The translations under genes were made by a program, and so were the position numbers. 64,000 nt of DNA from IMG/VR virus record IMGVR_UViG_3300009034_000020, positions 1 through 64,000 of that record; one strand, 5' to 3'. Of the stretch, positions 7,491 through 14,775 are shown piece after piece. A model generated the notes under the pieces. It worked only from the letters and a program-made list of their open reading frames with translations, did not search any database and was not told the DNA's origin. Within the stretch, counting starts at the first letter, position 1; every line of letters starts with the position of its first letter. Source of the stretch: a virus.

Positions 7491-7975
7491 ACTGCACCTC
7501 CAGCCTTGGAATCGAAACAGGCGATGCACACCGCATCGTAGAAGTCCTGTGGGTGATCGTCCTTCAACCCCTTGAAGTGGGCAAGCGCCCACCTCTTGAT
7601 GTCTTCCTTCGAAGCATGTCCATCCCCGAGCACAGCACGCTTCCACGTTCCTGGGTCCACAAGGGTATGGTTCTGCCCGCGCAAGTACAGGAGCGCACGG
7701 ATAGCACCGACGACGATAGACTGATCGATGATGGCCTTGCGATTGATCTTGCGTGCGCCGCCACCCACCACCACAGGTCGCTCCACGTAGATCCAGTCAC
7801 ACGTGTCGAACTCTGGGATGGCGTGATAGAAGAGGTCTACGAGCATACAGAGCCGGTCTTCTGCCCGGCGCCCCTTCGCCTCTACTCGGCCAACGTGCAC
7901 AATACCTGGGGCCTCCGTGTCGGTGACGGCCCAGGTGATGGCCTTTGTATCCGGGTCAATCCCTACGACTCGCAT
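7487..7975 (-). CDS. RuvC-like Holliday junction resolvase (162 aa)
   Basis: The RNase H-like fold of RuvC is recognisable: MRVVGIDPDT (Asp7), WIYVERP (Glu65), then the late acidic pair in DFYDAVCIACF (Asp144, Asp147). The length is close to bacterial RuvC. Such enzymes cut branched DNA formed in recombination-dependent replication before packaging. The ATG at 7973-7975 lies 20 bases inside the upstream gene and follows GAGGTGGGG; upstream in-frame ATGs lack a ribosome site. Confidence 0.88.
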   Translation of the reverse strand: MRVVGIDPDTKAITWAVTDTEAPGIVHVGRVEAKGRRAEDRLCMLVDLFYHAIPEFDTCDWIYVERPVVVGGGARKINRKAIIDQSIVVGAIRALLYLRGQNHTLVDPGTWKRAVLGDGHASKEDIKRWALAHFKGLKDDHPQDFYDAVCIACFDSKAGGAV

Positions 7976-8300
7976 CTTCTTCCCCACCTCTCTCTTGTGG
8001 GTAAGGACGATCATCCAACTCGGGATGCTGGGCGAGATACTCCAGGAGAGCAAAGGCGCACCAGGCCACGGAGGCTAGGTGATGCTGCCCATCCTCGCCA
8101 TCTAGTTCCTCCCCGCCCCACCATTTCCAAGCGTGTCTCTGCATCGCCGCGAAAATCCGGCCGAACGCGATGCCCTTCTCCCAGTTGCGGTCGGTGTACT
8201 TCCTTGCGCCCATAGTGTAGACGTATACCAACTGAGCCAGTGGACCAGGGGGGAGTAGATCGTACCGGAGTTTCCCGTCGTCACTCTTATCGCCGGCCAT
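7956..8300 (-). CDS. dATP/dGTP diphosphohydrolase-like protein (MazZ/DUF5664 type, 114 aa)
   Basis: The pattern DDGKLRYDLLP, then GARKY..RNWEKG, a His-Trp helix (RHAWKWWGGEELDGEDG) and HHLASVAWCAFALLEY follows the all-alpha MazG-like fold annotated as dATP/dGTP diphosphohydrolase N-terminal domain. Homologues lower dATP/dGTP and occur in some phages with 2-aminoadenine DNA. No PurZ is seen in this window, so base replacement cannot be claimed. The gene shares one base with the stop of the gene upstream. Confidence 0.75.
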   Translation of the reverse strand: MAGDKSDDGKLRYDLLPPGPLAQLVYVYTMGARKYTDRNWEKGIAFGRIFAAMQRHAWKWWGGEELDGEDGQHHLASVAWCAFALLEYLAQHPELDDRPYPQERGGEEDASRRD

Positions 8301-9133
8301 CAGAACGCCCTCTCTACGATGGCTAGGATCTCGTCGCGGGTGTAGGTCACCGCGCTGGGTGTCTTCCCCTCGTAGACATCACTCGGGGGAGCGTCACTGA
8401 CACCATAGCGCCCACGGGCAGTACTGTTGTGGGCTACATAGAGGCCCACACCCTCGCAAGCGTAACGCCAGCACAGGATAATCTGAGCCAGCGTGTCCTG
8501 GTAGTCCATCCCCCCGTACATCTGTATGACTGGGTAATACGGGGCAGAATGTAGAGTCTTGAAGCACTCGTCGAAGGTCCTCTGGATGAAACCGAACGAG
8601 TGGTCGGGGTAGAATGCTTCAGGGTAGACCATAGGCATCCACCCATCTATGCCTGCCCGGACAAAGCCCTTCTGGTAAGGCTGCTCCGGGCGGCTACCGC
8701 GGGTATCCACGCACGCATAGATCCGCCCCGCCGGCTTGGCGTCCCGGAAAGCCCGTACTAGACGGATAGCATTCTCGTAGCTCTGGACGCGGCCGGCAGT
8801 GTAGGTCGTGCCTTCCCATTCCACCTCGGCGTTCACTACTGCGAAGTCGGCGCCCTCTCGGCAAGCACGAGCTAGTACCTGACCTTCGGCCTCCGGCTTG
8901 CGGCCATAGGCATAGATCTCAGCACCCAGCTTGAAGCCGTTCGCCTTCACAGCGTAGACCACGCTCTGCCACGGTACGTGCTGGGAGCTCTGGTAGTTGT
9001 AAAAGGTGGCACCGTTACCGCACTTGGCGATGATGGCGTCACACCGGAGGAACCTGGCAATATACACCAGCTCCCGCAGGTTCTCGTTGGTGGGGTAGAT
9101 GTACGCCCACAGCGCTCGTTCAAACTCTTGCAT
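8300..9133 (-). CDS. TIM-barrel glycoside hydrolase-like protein (277 aa)
   Basis: The protein opens with FERALWAYIYPTNENLRELVYIARF and continues in beta/alpha units (DAIIAKCGNG, FKLGAEIYAYGR, ADFAVVNAEVEW, AGRIYACVD, DGWMPMVYPEAFYPD, YPVIQMYGG), the rhythm of a TIM barrel like those of GH25-type and related cell-wall proteins. Candidate acidic residues sit in AVVNAEVEWE. There is no signal peptide. The 56-aa membrane peptide next to it raises the possibility of an endolysin/holin pair, but the position inside a replication operon argues for caution. Confidence 0.6.
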   Translation of the reverse strand: MQEFERALWAYIYPTNENLRELVYIARFLRCDAIIAKCGNGATFYNYQSSQHVPWQSVVYAVKANGFKLGAEIYAYGRKPEAEGQVLARACREGADFAVVNAEVEWEGTTYTAGRVQSYENAIRLVRAFRDAKPAGRIYACVDTRGSRPEQPYQKGFVRAGIDGWMPMVYPEAFYPDHSFGFIQRTFDECFKTLHSAPYYPVIQMYGGMDYQDTLAQIILCWRYACEGVGLYVAHNSTARGRYGVSDAPPSDVYEGKTPSAVTYTRDEILAIVERAF

Positions 9134-9136
9134 CTC

Positions 9137-9307
9137 CTACTCCTTCGTGTCCACATGGAAGAACAAACGTCCGACGATGAATGGCAGGATAAGGGGAACT
9201 CCCCATATCTGCCAGATGACCACGCAAGCCACGGTCAAGATGAGGCCGTTGACTAGGAGCCCCACCGGCTTGAACGTGAAAGTGAGTGGCCCTTTTGTTA
9301 GCCACAT
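9137..9307 (-). CDS. small membrane protein (56 aa)
   Basis: The ATG at 9305-9307 follows GGGGGACTAAG, two bases after the metallophosphoesterase stop, and the frame ends four bases before the TIM-barrel gene. Two hydrophobic segments, about residues 15-35 and 36-51, are joined by a short turn, with basic residues outside. Size and position beside a hydrolase-like gene fit a holin-like peptide, but no holin family can be assigned by eye. Confidence 0.7.
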   Translation of the reverse strand: MWLTKGPLTFTFKPVGLLVNGLILTVACVVIWQIWGVPLILPFIVGRLFFHVDTKE

Positions 9308-9308
9308 C

Positions 9309-10553
9309 TTAGTCCCCCTCTTCCTCTTCTATGCTGTACTCGTAAGTCACACCTTCTACCTGGAACCGGCCGCCGAACGGCTGGACCAGGGTCGGGTGCA
9401 CGGCGCCCTCGATGATCTGGCTATAGGCGAAGCCATGCTGCCAGTCAGCAAAGGCATCATAGTCCGGGCTCAACTGACATAGGCAGCCCATCACTGTCCA
9501 GCTCTGGGACTGACCCTTGTCACCTAGCCAGGAGTAGATCTGGTTGCGGTGGAAGTGGCCGCAGAGGCCGCTAGAACGGACCTTCTCGCCCATCCACTTC
9601 GCGCAGTGCTTGATGTTGGCGTTCATGCGGAATGGACCATGCGTCACGATGAACCCAGCGTAGTCGATCCGGCCAGGGAAGGGCATGTGCATGATGCCCC
9701 TCTTCTTGAGACCGAGGATCGAGTCAATCGAGAGCATCGGGTCGCCGTCCTCGTTACGCAGGTTCGTCAACTCAGGACCTCGACTCCAGAGGTAACGCTG
9801 GAGCCGGTGCTCGTGGTTACCATCGACCCAGATCTGCTCAGCGTTAGGGACTGCCTGCCGGTGATAATCCAGCATGTGCCGGGTCCCGGCGAACTCGCTC
9901 TCCAAGTCGAAGAACCGCGTCGGGTTCTTGATGAAGACGGAGATCGTATAGGCGTCCATCTTGTCTCCGCAATAGAAGATCTTGTCAGGCTGGAAGTCGA
10001 TGAGCGCCCGCTGTACAGCCATCCACAATCCCTTCTCTTGGAAGGGGTAGTGAAGGTCAGCGATGTAGAAGGCGCGCTCGCCTTCCCGGACATCAGTCAG
10101 TACTGCTACCAGGGGCTTCTCCTTGATAGCGAACAACCCCTGCTCATAGCGGACCTGGCGCCGGGCGGCATTGTGGGCAGCCTCCGCGCACTGAGGATCG
10201 CAGAAGATGTTGGTGTCGGCCCGCGGCTTGAACTTCTTCCCGCAGTAGGTACACTCCCGTTCGTCCAGCGGGACAGCCCCACGAGCCGCAGCCTGAGCGG
10301 CCTGGCGCTTGCAGAGTATCGAGCAATACTTCTGGTTCGCCGGGCGAATCGCCGCCAGCTTCCGAGAGCAACCGTCTCGGGCACACTTCACGCGCTTCTG
10401 CTTCTGGTGACCAGTCCGACGCTCGTCATTCTCGACCCCACGCCGGCACCTAGCAGAACAGTATGCCTTGTTAGGCAGTGCGTCCGCAGGGAGCTCGTTC
10501 TTACATTCCTTGCGCCTACAGATCCGTGATCTCTTGTGTGAGCTGTCTACCAT
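9309..10553 (-). CDS. metallophosphoesterase with three N-terminal zinc fingers (414 aa)
   Basis: The N-terminal 130 residues hold three treble-clef-like fingers, each with a CxxxC or CxxC knuckle followed about 15 residues later by YC..RC, YC..LC or FC..QC. The rest is a calcineurin-type phosphoesterase with all metal motifs: ADLHYPF (DxH), CGDKMDAY (GDxxD), DGNHEHR (GNHE), THGPF and GHFHR. It likely hydrolyses a phosphodiester or phosphomonoester, with the fingers guiding it to nucleic acid or a partner. The start ATG at 10551-10553 lies five bases after the upstream stop; farther in-frame starts lie inside the SbcC gene. Confidence 0.85.
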   Translation of the reverse strand: MVDSSHKRSRICRRKECKNELPADALPNKAYCSARCRRGVENDERRTGHQKQKRVKCARDGCSRKLAAIRPANQKYCSILCKRQAAQAAARGAVPLDERECTYCGKKFKPRADTNIFCDPQCAEAAHNAARRQVRYEQGLFAIKEKPLVAVLTDVREGERAFYIADLHYPFQEKGLWMAVQRALIDFQPDKIFYCGDKMDAYTISVFIKNPTRFFDLESEFAGTRHMLDYHRQAVPNAEQIWVDGNHEHRLQRYLWSRGPELTNLRNEDGDPMLSIDSILGLKKRGIMHMPFPGRIDYAGFIVTHGPFRMNANIKHCAKWMGEKVRSSGLCGHFHRNQIYSWLGDKGQSQSWTVMGCLCQLSPDYDAFADWQHGFAYSQIIEGAVHPTLVQPFGGRFQVEGVTYEYSIEEEEGD

Positions 10554-10557
10554 GTCG

Positions 10558-11229
10558 TTACTCTCCCTCTCCTGGGCCACGCAGCCTCTTGATAAGAGTC
10601 ACGCCACCCGGCTTCTCAACGAGATACGTAAGGTCCGCTGCATCAGCCATCTCAGGCTCATGGCTAACCAGTGGTGCTACTTGGAGCTCCAGCCGCTTAG
10701 TCATCTCCTGTAAGAGCTGGCATAGGGCGGGCCGGTATTCAGCGCTAACGTGCGAGAACGGCTCATCCAACAGCAGCAGCCGCCGGAGTGGGGGCCGTAC
10801 GCTCAGCGTCAGCAAGATACGCAGCAGGAAGTCCATGACCTCTACCAGGGAGCCCCCATCTGCCTTCAAGGGGTCCTCGATCTTGAGGTCTCCGTCGTAC
10901 AAGATGATCTTGCTGCTGCTCACGCCCCGGACCAGCTTGGTCTCCACCTCAATGCGGAGCGGACGGCCGAACACAGTAGTCAGCCCCTCGCTAACCACGC
11001 CGGCTAGCGACTTCTCGAAGGCGCCGCGCCATTTCTGCTCTAGGCTTTGGAGGATAGCCAGAGCCGCCTTGTGGAGCTCGGCACCAGTTGTCTCACGCAG
11101 GAAGCAGTCGTGGGCCTCCCCTATCTGCTGGTCTAGGAGGTCAGCCTGGCCCCGCCAGCGCTCTAGCTGGGCCTGTGCTGTTCTCAACGTGAAGGCAATG
11201 ACCTTAGTCTTCTGATCCAGCAGTACCAT
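10558..11229 (-). CDS. SbcC/Rad50-like ATPase, C-terminal half (223 aa)
   Basis: This is the second half of an SMC-type recombination ATPase. A coiled-coil start (about residues 1-60) leads to an ABC signature-like segment (ADGGSLVEVMDFLLR), a Walker B (RRLLLLDEP) and an H-loop (PLVSHEPEMA). Walker A is missing here and is found in the separate gene at 12635-13561. Together they would make the T4 gp46/SbcC equivalent that partners the SbcD-like nuclease encoded between them. The ATG at 11227-11229 follows GGAGGAGATTG and overlaps the upstream coiled-coil gene by 26 bases. Confidence 0.88.
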   Translation of the reverse strand: MVLLDQKTKVIAFTLRTAQAQLERWRGQADLLDQQIGEAHDCFLRETTGAELHKAALAILQSLEQKWRGAFEKSLAGVVSEGLTTVFGRPLRIEVETKLVRGVSSSKIILYDGDLKIEDPLKADGGSLVEVMDFLLRILLTLSVRPPLRRLLLLDEPFSHVSAEYRPALCQLLQEMTKRLELQVAPLVSHEPEMADAADLTYLVEKPGGVTLIKRLRGPGEGE

Positions 11230-11470
11230 CAATCTCCTCCAGAACTCCATCCAGGCGCGTGGCGATACCATCCACTACCTCCTCGGCATCCCGCAGCATG
11301 GTATCTGCCTGCTCTTGGAGGTCCTTGTGTATGTCGAAGCCGAGGTCGTTGAGCTCTTCCGTCAAGGCAACAGCAGCCTTGTGGGCCTCGCCTTGCCGGG
11401 CCTGGAGCTGGGCGAAGTCTCGCTCAGCCGCCCGTAGCTTGTCACGTAGGGCTACTAGCTCGGTGTTCAT
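11204..11470 (-). CDS. coiled-coil protein within the split SbcCD locus (88 aa)
   Basis: Almost the entire product is predicted helix with heptad spacing (ELVALRDKLRAAERDFAQLQ and onward) and an acidic C-terminus. The start shares ATGA with the SbcD-like stop, and the 3' end overlaps the SbcC C-half gene. It could supply part of the returning coiled-coil arm of the split ATPase. No other function is apparent. Confidence 0.85.
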   Translation of the reverse strand: MNTELVALRDKLRAAERDFAQLQARQGEAHKAAVALTEELNDLGFDIHKDLQEQADTMLRDAEEVVDGIATRLDGVLEEIDGTAGSED

Positions 11471-12483
11471 AACCCCGCCTCCTCAAGGTAGTGCTTAGCG
11501 AGCTGGGCAGCACTAGACTTGCTATCCCCGAGCTCGGCTAGCACCTCATCTAGCGTCATTTCTTCTGCCTGAAGACCGCCCGCTATCGTCCCGACGAATT
11601 GCTGGATCTCGTCGGAGACGCCTTCCTCGTCCAGCGGGCGGTCTTCAAAGACTTCTCCAGCGGGTAGGACCTTTGACAGTCCATGTCGAGTTAGCTTCAC
11701 ATGAGCCCCGTAGGATGACGCCTCGTCGATCTCGTCGTCCACCTCCAGCAGGAGGACATGGAGACCCCGCGAGAGATTAGATTGGGTACGGGAGATCCTA
11801 GAGATGCTCCCGATGTTGGCGAACAGCTTGTGCGTTGGAGCCTTCTTCGTCTTCCGGATCACGGTGACGCCCAGGTCCTCGTGGATATGGCCGGCCAACA
11901 CTACGTCGATGCCGTCTAGCGGCAACGCAGTGACGTTCACCGAGTCGTACTTCCGTTGAGCACCAGGGGGGAGGATAGGCCCATGCGCCACCAAGATGAC
12001 AGCCGGGCGCACCCTGAACTTGTTGATGATCTCCTCCTCTTCTTCTGCCAGTACGTAGTACTCTGGGTCAGAAGACCGCTCTGCGTCCCACGGGCGCCCT
12101 ATCAACACCGTGTTCTTGAAGACGACGGGGCCAACGAGTGGAGTGATGACCCCAGCCTTAGCTAGTACCCCCAGCGGCTGCTTGCTCAGGCTATCCAAGC
12201 CCTCAGAGCTGAGATCATGGTTGCCGGGGACCACCCAGTGTGGATGCTCGTCCGGCCAAGAGCTGAACAAGTAGATGAGCTGGCCCACTAACCGGTGGCT
12301 GACCCGATTCGGGCGCTTCTGGTGGAAGATGTCGCCAGTGCAGAGGGTAGCATTCGTCCGCCACTGGAACGCCATCTCCCTAATCTCCAGCAGCTTCTCG
12401 TAGATGCTGGTCGTGTAGTCATCGACGCGCCCGAGTGGAGGCTTGTCGGCGATGTGTGGGTCGTTGTAGACCAAGATCCTCAT
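11467..12483 (-). CDS. SbcD/Mre11-like nuclease (338 aa)
   Basis: The phosphoesterase motifs of SbcD/Mre11 (T4 gp47) are in order: YNDPH (residues 6-10), CTGDIFH, VPGNHDL, VAHGPI and AGHIHED. With SbcC it forms the MR-type nuclease that opens DNA ends for recombination. The C-terminal 90 residues are acidic and helical, as expected for the segment that binds the SbcC coiled coil. The start overlaps the stop of the 59-aa Cys-rich gene at ATGA. Confidence 0.92.
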   Translation of the reverse strand: MRILVYNDPHIADKPPLGRVDDYTTSIYEKLLEIREMAFQWRTNATLCTGDIFHQKRPNRVSHRLVGQLIYLFSSWPDEHPHWVVPGNHDLSSEGLDSLSKQPLGVLAKAGVITPLVGPVVFKNTVLIGRPWDAERSSDPEYYVLAEEEEEIINKFRVRPAVILVAHGPILPPGAQRKYDSVNVTALPLDGIDVVLAGHIHEDLGVTVIRKTKKAPTHKLFANIGSISRISRTQSNLSRGLHVLLLEVDDEIDEASSYGAHVKLTRHGLSKVLPAGEVFEDRPLDEEGVSDEIQQFVGTIAGGLQAEEMTLDEVLAELGDSKSSAAQLAKHYLEEAGL

Positions 12484-12659
12484 GGCAAGTACTCCAGTGG
12501 GCTAAGGAAGCGTCGTGCTCCACAGCATGTACACTCAGACCACCCGGTAGGTATCCGCAGGTCCTTCTCTTCGAGGACCCACTCAGCCTCCCATCGGTGC
12601 TGCCCCTTGAGCCAGCACAGTACATGCCCTGCTGCTACTTGAATGGGCAGTGATCGCAT
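12480..12659 (-). CDS. small Cys-motif protein between SbcC N-half and SbcD (59 aa)
   Basis: The ATG at 12657-12659 follows GAGGGGGCTAAGGT and overlaps the last 25 bases of the SbcC N-half gene. The stop overlaps the SbcD-like start (TGA inside ATGA). The product has Trp-rich beta-like segments and ends with ECTCCGARRF, a Cys cluster. Its coupled position and the adjacent zinc hook suggest a hook partner or regulator of the split complex; that is inference. Confidence 0.75.
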   Translation of the reverse strand: MRSLPIQVAAGHVLCWLKGQHRWEAEWVLEEKDLRIPTGWSECTCCGARRFLSPLEYLP

Positions 12660-13561
12660 ACCTTAGCCCCCTCACATGCACGCGCGTAGTCCCTGCGCAG
12701 CTTCTTGATAGCGAATGTAGTATTCGCTACTAACTGGTCCACTGTGTCTGCCTCCACACGTGCGCGCGCGTACCTTATTATAAGGGGTTCGACATTCACC
12801 AAGAGGTCCAGGCGGCGGTTGGTCTCCTCCAGGTCTTGCCCGATGGGATCGAGGTCAACTGACGCTAGCTTCTCCAGCTCGACTTGAGCTGCGGCTATTT
12901 CTTGAACACGTGCCACGATGTCCTGCGCCTTAGTCGCTAGCTCCAGCTCCTCCCCAACCCCATCGAGCTGTTCCTGGAGCTTTTCGAGGGGCGGGAGTGC
13001 ATCCCGCTGTGCCTTCAATTCGCCAAGCAGGGCCTCCTTGGCCGCTGCCTCTCGGCGGTGCTGGTCCCCTACCCGCTTGCACTCCATCTGGGCGACGACC
13101 ACAGTATCCGCCCGAGTGACCTTGCCGAAGATCTTGGCCTGCCGGGACCCGCTCTCGCTCAACACGAAGATAGGGTCAAACTGAGAGGCAAGCTGGGGGG
13201 TAAGTGCGGTGTCCTTGTCTACTTCTAGCTCCCCTATCGCCAACCGTTCCCGGATCTCAGCCGGTACCTCGTGCCCTACCTTGGTGAACATCTTCCCGTC
13301 GAGGCCATAGGTGGCGCTCTTGCCCCGCGGCTTTGTCCAGGTCACACAGCAGTCGTCGAACTCCAGGACGACAGTGCACTCCTTCTCACCCTGGCGTATG
13401 AAGTCATCGCCAGTAGCATTCAAGAGAGCGCACCGAATAGCCCGGACAACAGCGCTCTTGCCGGCCCGGCCAGGGCCAACGAGCACTGTGAGCTGCCCAA
13501 GGTCTAGCTCAGCGTGCTCGATACTCTGGAAGTTGGTGACCCTAACTGCCTTCAGGCTCAC
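12635..13561 (-). CDS. SbcC/Rad50-like ATPase, N-terminal half ending in a zinc-hook CxxC (308 aa)
   Basis: MSLKAVRVTNFQSIEHAELD followed by Walker A GPGRAGKSA (residues 29-37) is the classic Rad50/SbcC/RecF start. A Q-loop region (QLASQFDPIF) follows, then about 150 residues of coiled coil. The protein ends with CDHCPFK: the Rad50 zinc-hook CxxC at residues 302-305 is almost the last thing encoded. The returning arm and Walker B are on other genes (11204-11470 and 10558-11229). The start is GTG after GGGGGACAAAC, 20 bases inside the upstream gene. Confidence 0.9.
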   Translation of the reverse strand: MSLKAVRVTNFQSIEHAELDLGQLTVLVGPGRAGKSAVVRAIRCALLNATGDDFIRQGEKECTVVLEFDDCCVTWTKPRGKSATYGLDGKMFTKVGHEVPAEIRERLAIGELEVDKDTALTPQLASQFDPIFVLSESGSRQAKIFGKVTRADTVVVAQMECKRVGDQHRREAAAKEALLGELKAQRDALPPLEKLQEQLDGVGEELELATKAQDIVARVQEIAAAQVELEKLASVDLDPIGQDLEETNRRLDLLVNVEPLIIRYARARVEADTVDQLVANTTFAIKKLRRDYARACEGAKVCDHCPFK

Positions 13562-13748
13562 GTTTGTCCCCCAGTACGAGGTGGGCCTCGTCCATCACTG
13601 CCAGGAAATCCGCCACCACAACGTTGTCGAACATGATGTCATCGTACTCACGGCAGTAGGTCTCAGCGTCCGCATTGAGGTCCACGAGCGCTCGGAGTAC
13701 CTTCCGCAACGCAGCAGCATCTGCTAGTGCATCATCCTGTTTGCTCAC
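13542..13748 (-). CDS. hypothetical protein (68 aa)
   Basis: Not recognised. It is a small acidic, helical product wedged between recA and the SbcC N-half and overlapping both. It starts at GTG after GGAGAAGACCC. Its placement suggests a link to recombination, with no motif to define a role. Confidence 0.8.
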   Translation of the reverse strand: MSKQDDALADAAALRKVLRALVDLNADAETYCREYDDIMFDNVVVADFLAVMDEAHLVLGDKREPEGS

Positions 13749-14775
13749 GGGTCTTCTCCTTCGGTAGTGGGATCTCCCAGTCAGATGGTGACTTGGCTAT
13801 CAGCTTCTGGAGTTCCTTGTCTGCCTCCAGGATAGGGCCGAAGTCCGCATGGCGGAACTTCCTGCCTTTGTAGTCGTACCATCCCTTGTTCTCCACGATG
13901 ATGCCAGCCTCTACAGCGCAATCGAGGGATGACCCTACCTTGTCGATGCCAGTCTGAAAGTCGATGTCGAATAGGCACTCGCGGTAGGGGTTGTGCACCG
14001 TACTCTTCACGATGTGCGCCTTGACCTTGATACCAGTCGGCCTCTTCGGGTTGGCCCCCAGCCGTTCTACCTCCATCAGGTGGACCTTCAAGCTGGACCA
14101 GTAGTTGAGCGTCTTCTCCCCAAGCATCGTCATCTCGTCCTTCTTCCACCTAGAGAAGTCTACCTTGTGGCGGAGCTGGTTGACGAGTACGAGAGCAATG
14201 CGCTCTCGTGCGATGAGGGGGTGGAGTTTGCGGAGCGCTCGGCTAAGCTCTCGGGCATGTGCTGCTACGTTGGTCTCGCCAAAGTCTGCCTCTACGTCGG
14301 CCTTCGATGGAGAGCCAGCGATAGAGTCGTAGACGATGGTAACCAACCGGTCAGGGAATTGCTTCCGGGCTACCACGATAACGTCCCTGATCTGACGCAG
14401 CACATCTTCTAGTGTCTCGCCTTGGAGCTGCATGAGCAGCTCATCCGTGATGCCCAACCGAACAGCACGGTCCATCCAATAGCGCCGCTCACTATCCGCC
14501 AGCACAGCGATACCTCCGCGCCGTTGTGTCTCGGCCAGGAGGTGGAGGCCAACGGTTGACTTACCGCTGGCCTCCGTGCCAATGAGAGTAGTGAGGCGGC
14601 CTACAGGTATACCAGGGTGGCCGAACATGTAGTCCAGCACTGGGCACTGGGTACTCACGTACTCAGTGACCTTGGAAGCAAGCTGAGCGCCAGCGCCGAC
14701 GATGATCTTGTCGTCCCCAAGGGTCTCTTGGAGCGACTGAAGTTCCTCGACCTGGCGCTTGCGGCTACTCGGCAT
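13732..14775 (-). CDS. RecA/UvsX-type recombinase (347 aa)
   Basis: The RecA core is clear: Walker A GTEASGKST (66-74), the aromatic-linked strand LADSERRYW, Walker B TIVYDS near 145-151 and the L2-side motif VLVNQLR. It polymerises on single-stranded DNA and drives strand exchange in recombination-dependent replication. The ATG at 14773-14775 overlaps the SSB gene by 11 bases, so SSB and recombinase are made together. Confidence 0.95.
   Translation of the reverse strand: MPSSRKRQVEELQSLQETLGDDKIIVGAGAQLASKVTEYVSTQCPVLDYMFGHPGIPVGRLTTLIGTEASGKSTVGLHLLAETQRRGGIAVLADSERRYWMDRAVRLGITDELLMQLQGETLEDVLRQIRDVIVVARKQFPDRLVTIVYDSIAGSPSKADVEADFGETNVAAHARELSRALRKLHPLIARERIALVLVNQLRHKVDFSRWKKDEMTMLGEKTLNYWSSLKVHLMEVERLGANPKRPTGIKVKAHIVKSTVHNPYRECLFDIDFQTGIDKVGSSLDCAVEAGIIVENKGWYDYKGRKFRHADFGPILEADKELQKLIAKSPSDWEIPLPKEKTREQTG

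Noticed and set aside
7484-8215. Long open frame on the plus strand, opposite the resolvase and diphosphohydrolase genes
   Set aside because: It lies entirely antisense to well-supported coupled genes, has no ribosome site and gives a low-complexity His/Pro/Arg product.
7956-8300. Evidence for 2-aminoadenine (Z) DNA from the diphosphohydrolase-like gene
   Set aside because: No PurZ-like synthetase is present in the window and the polymerase is not of the recognised DpoZ type by eye; the enzyme alone is not proof.
9549-10529. 326-codon plus-strand frame opposite the metallophosphoesterase
   Set aside because: Antisense shadow of a gene with a complete motif set; no start signal and atypical composition.
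12419-12625. Alternative 68-codon minus-strand frame between the SbcC N-half and SbcD
   Set aside because: The frame 12480-12659 has a strong ribosome site and stop/start overlaps on both sides; the alternative has neither and runs into the SbcD gene.
12773-12785. Palindrome CCTTATTATAAGG containing a TATAAT on the minus strand
   Set aside because: No -35 box at proper distance and it lies inside the SbcC coiled-coil coding region; probably chance.
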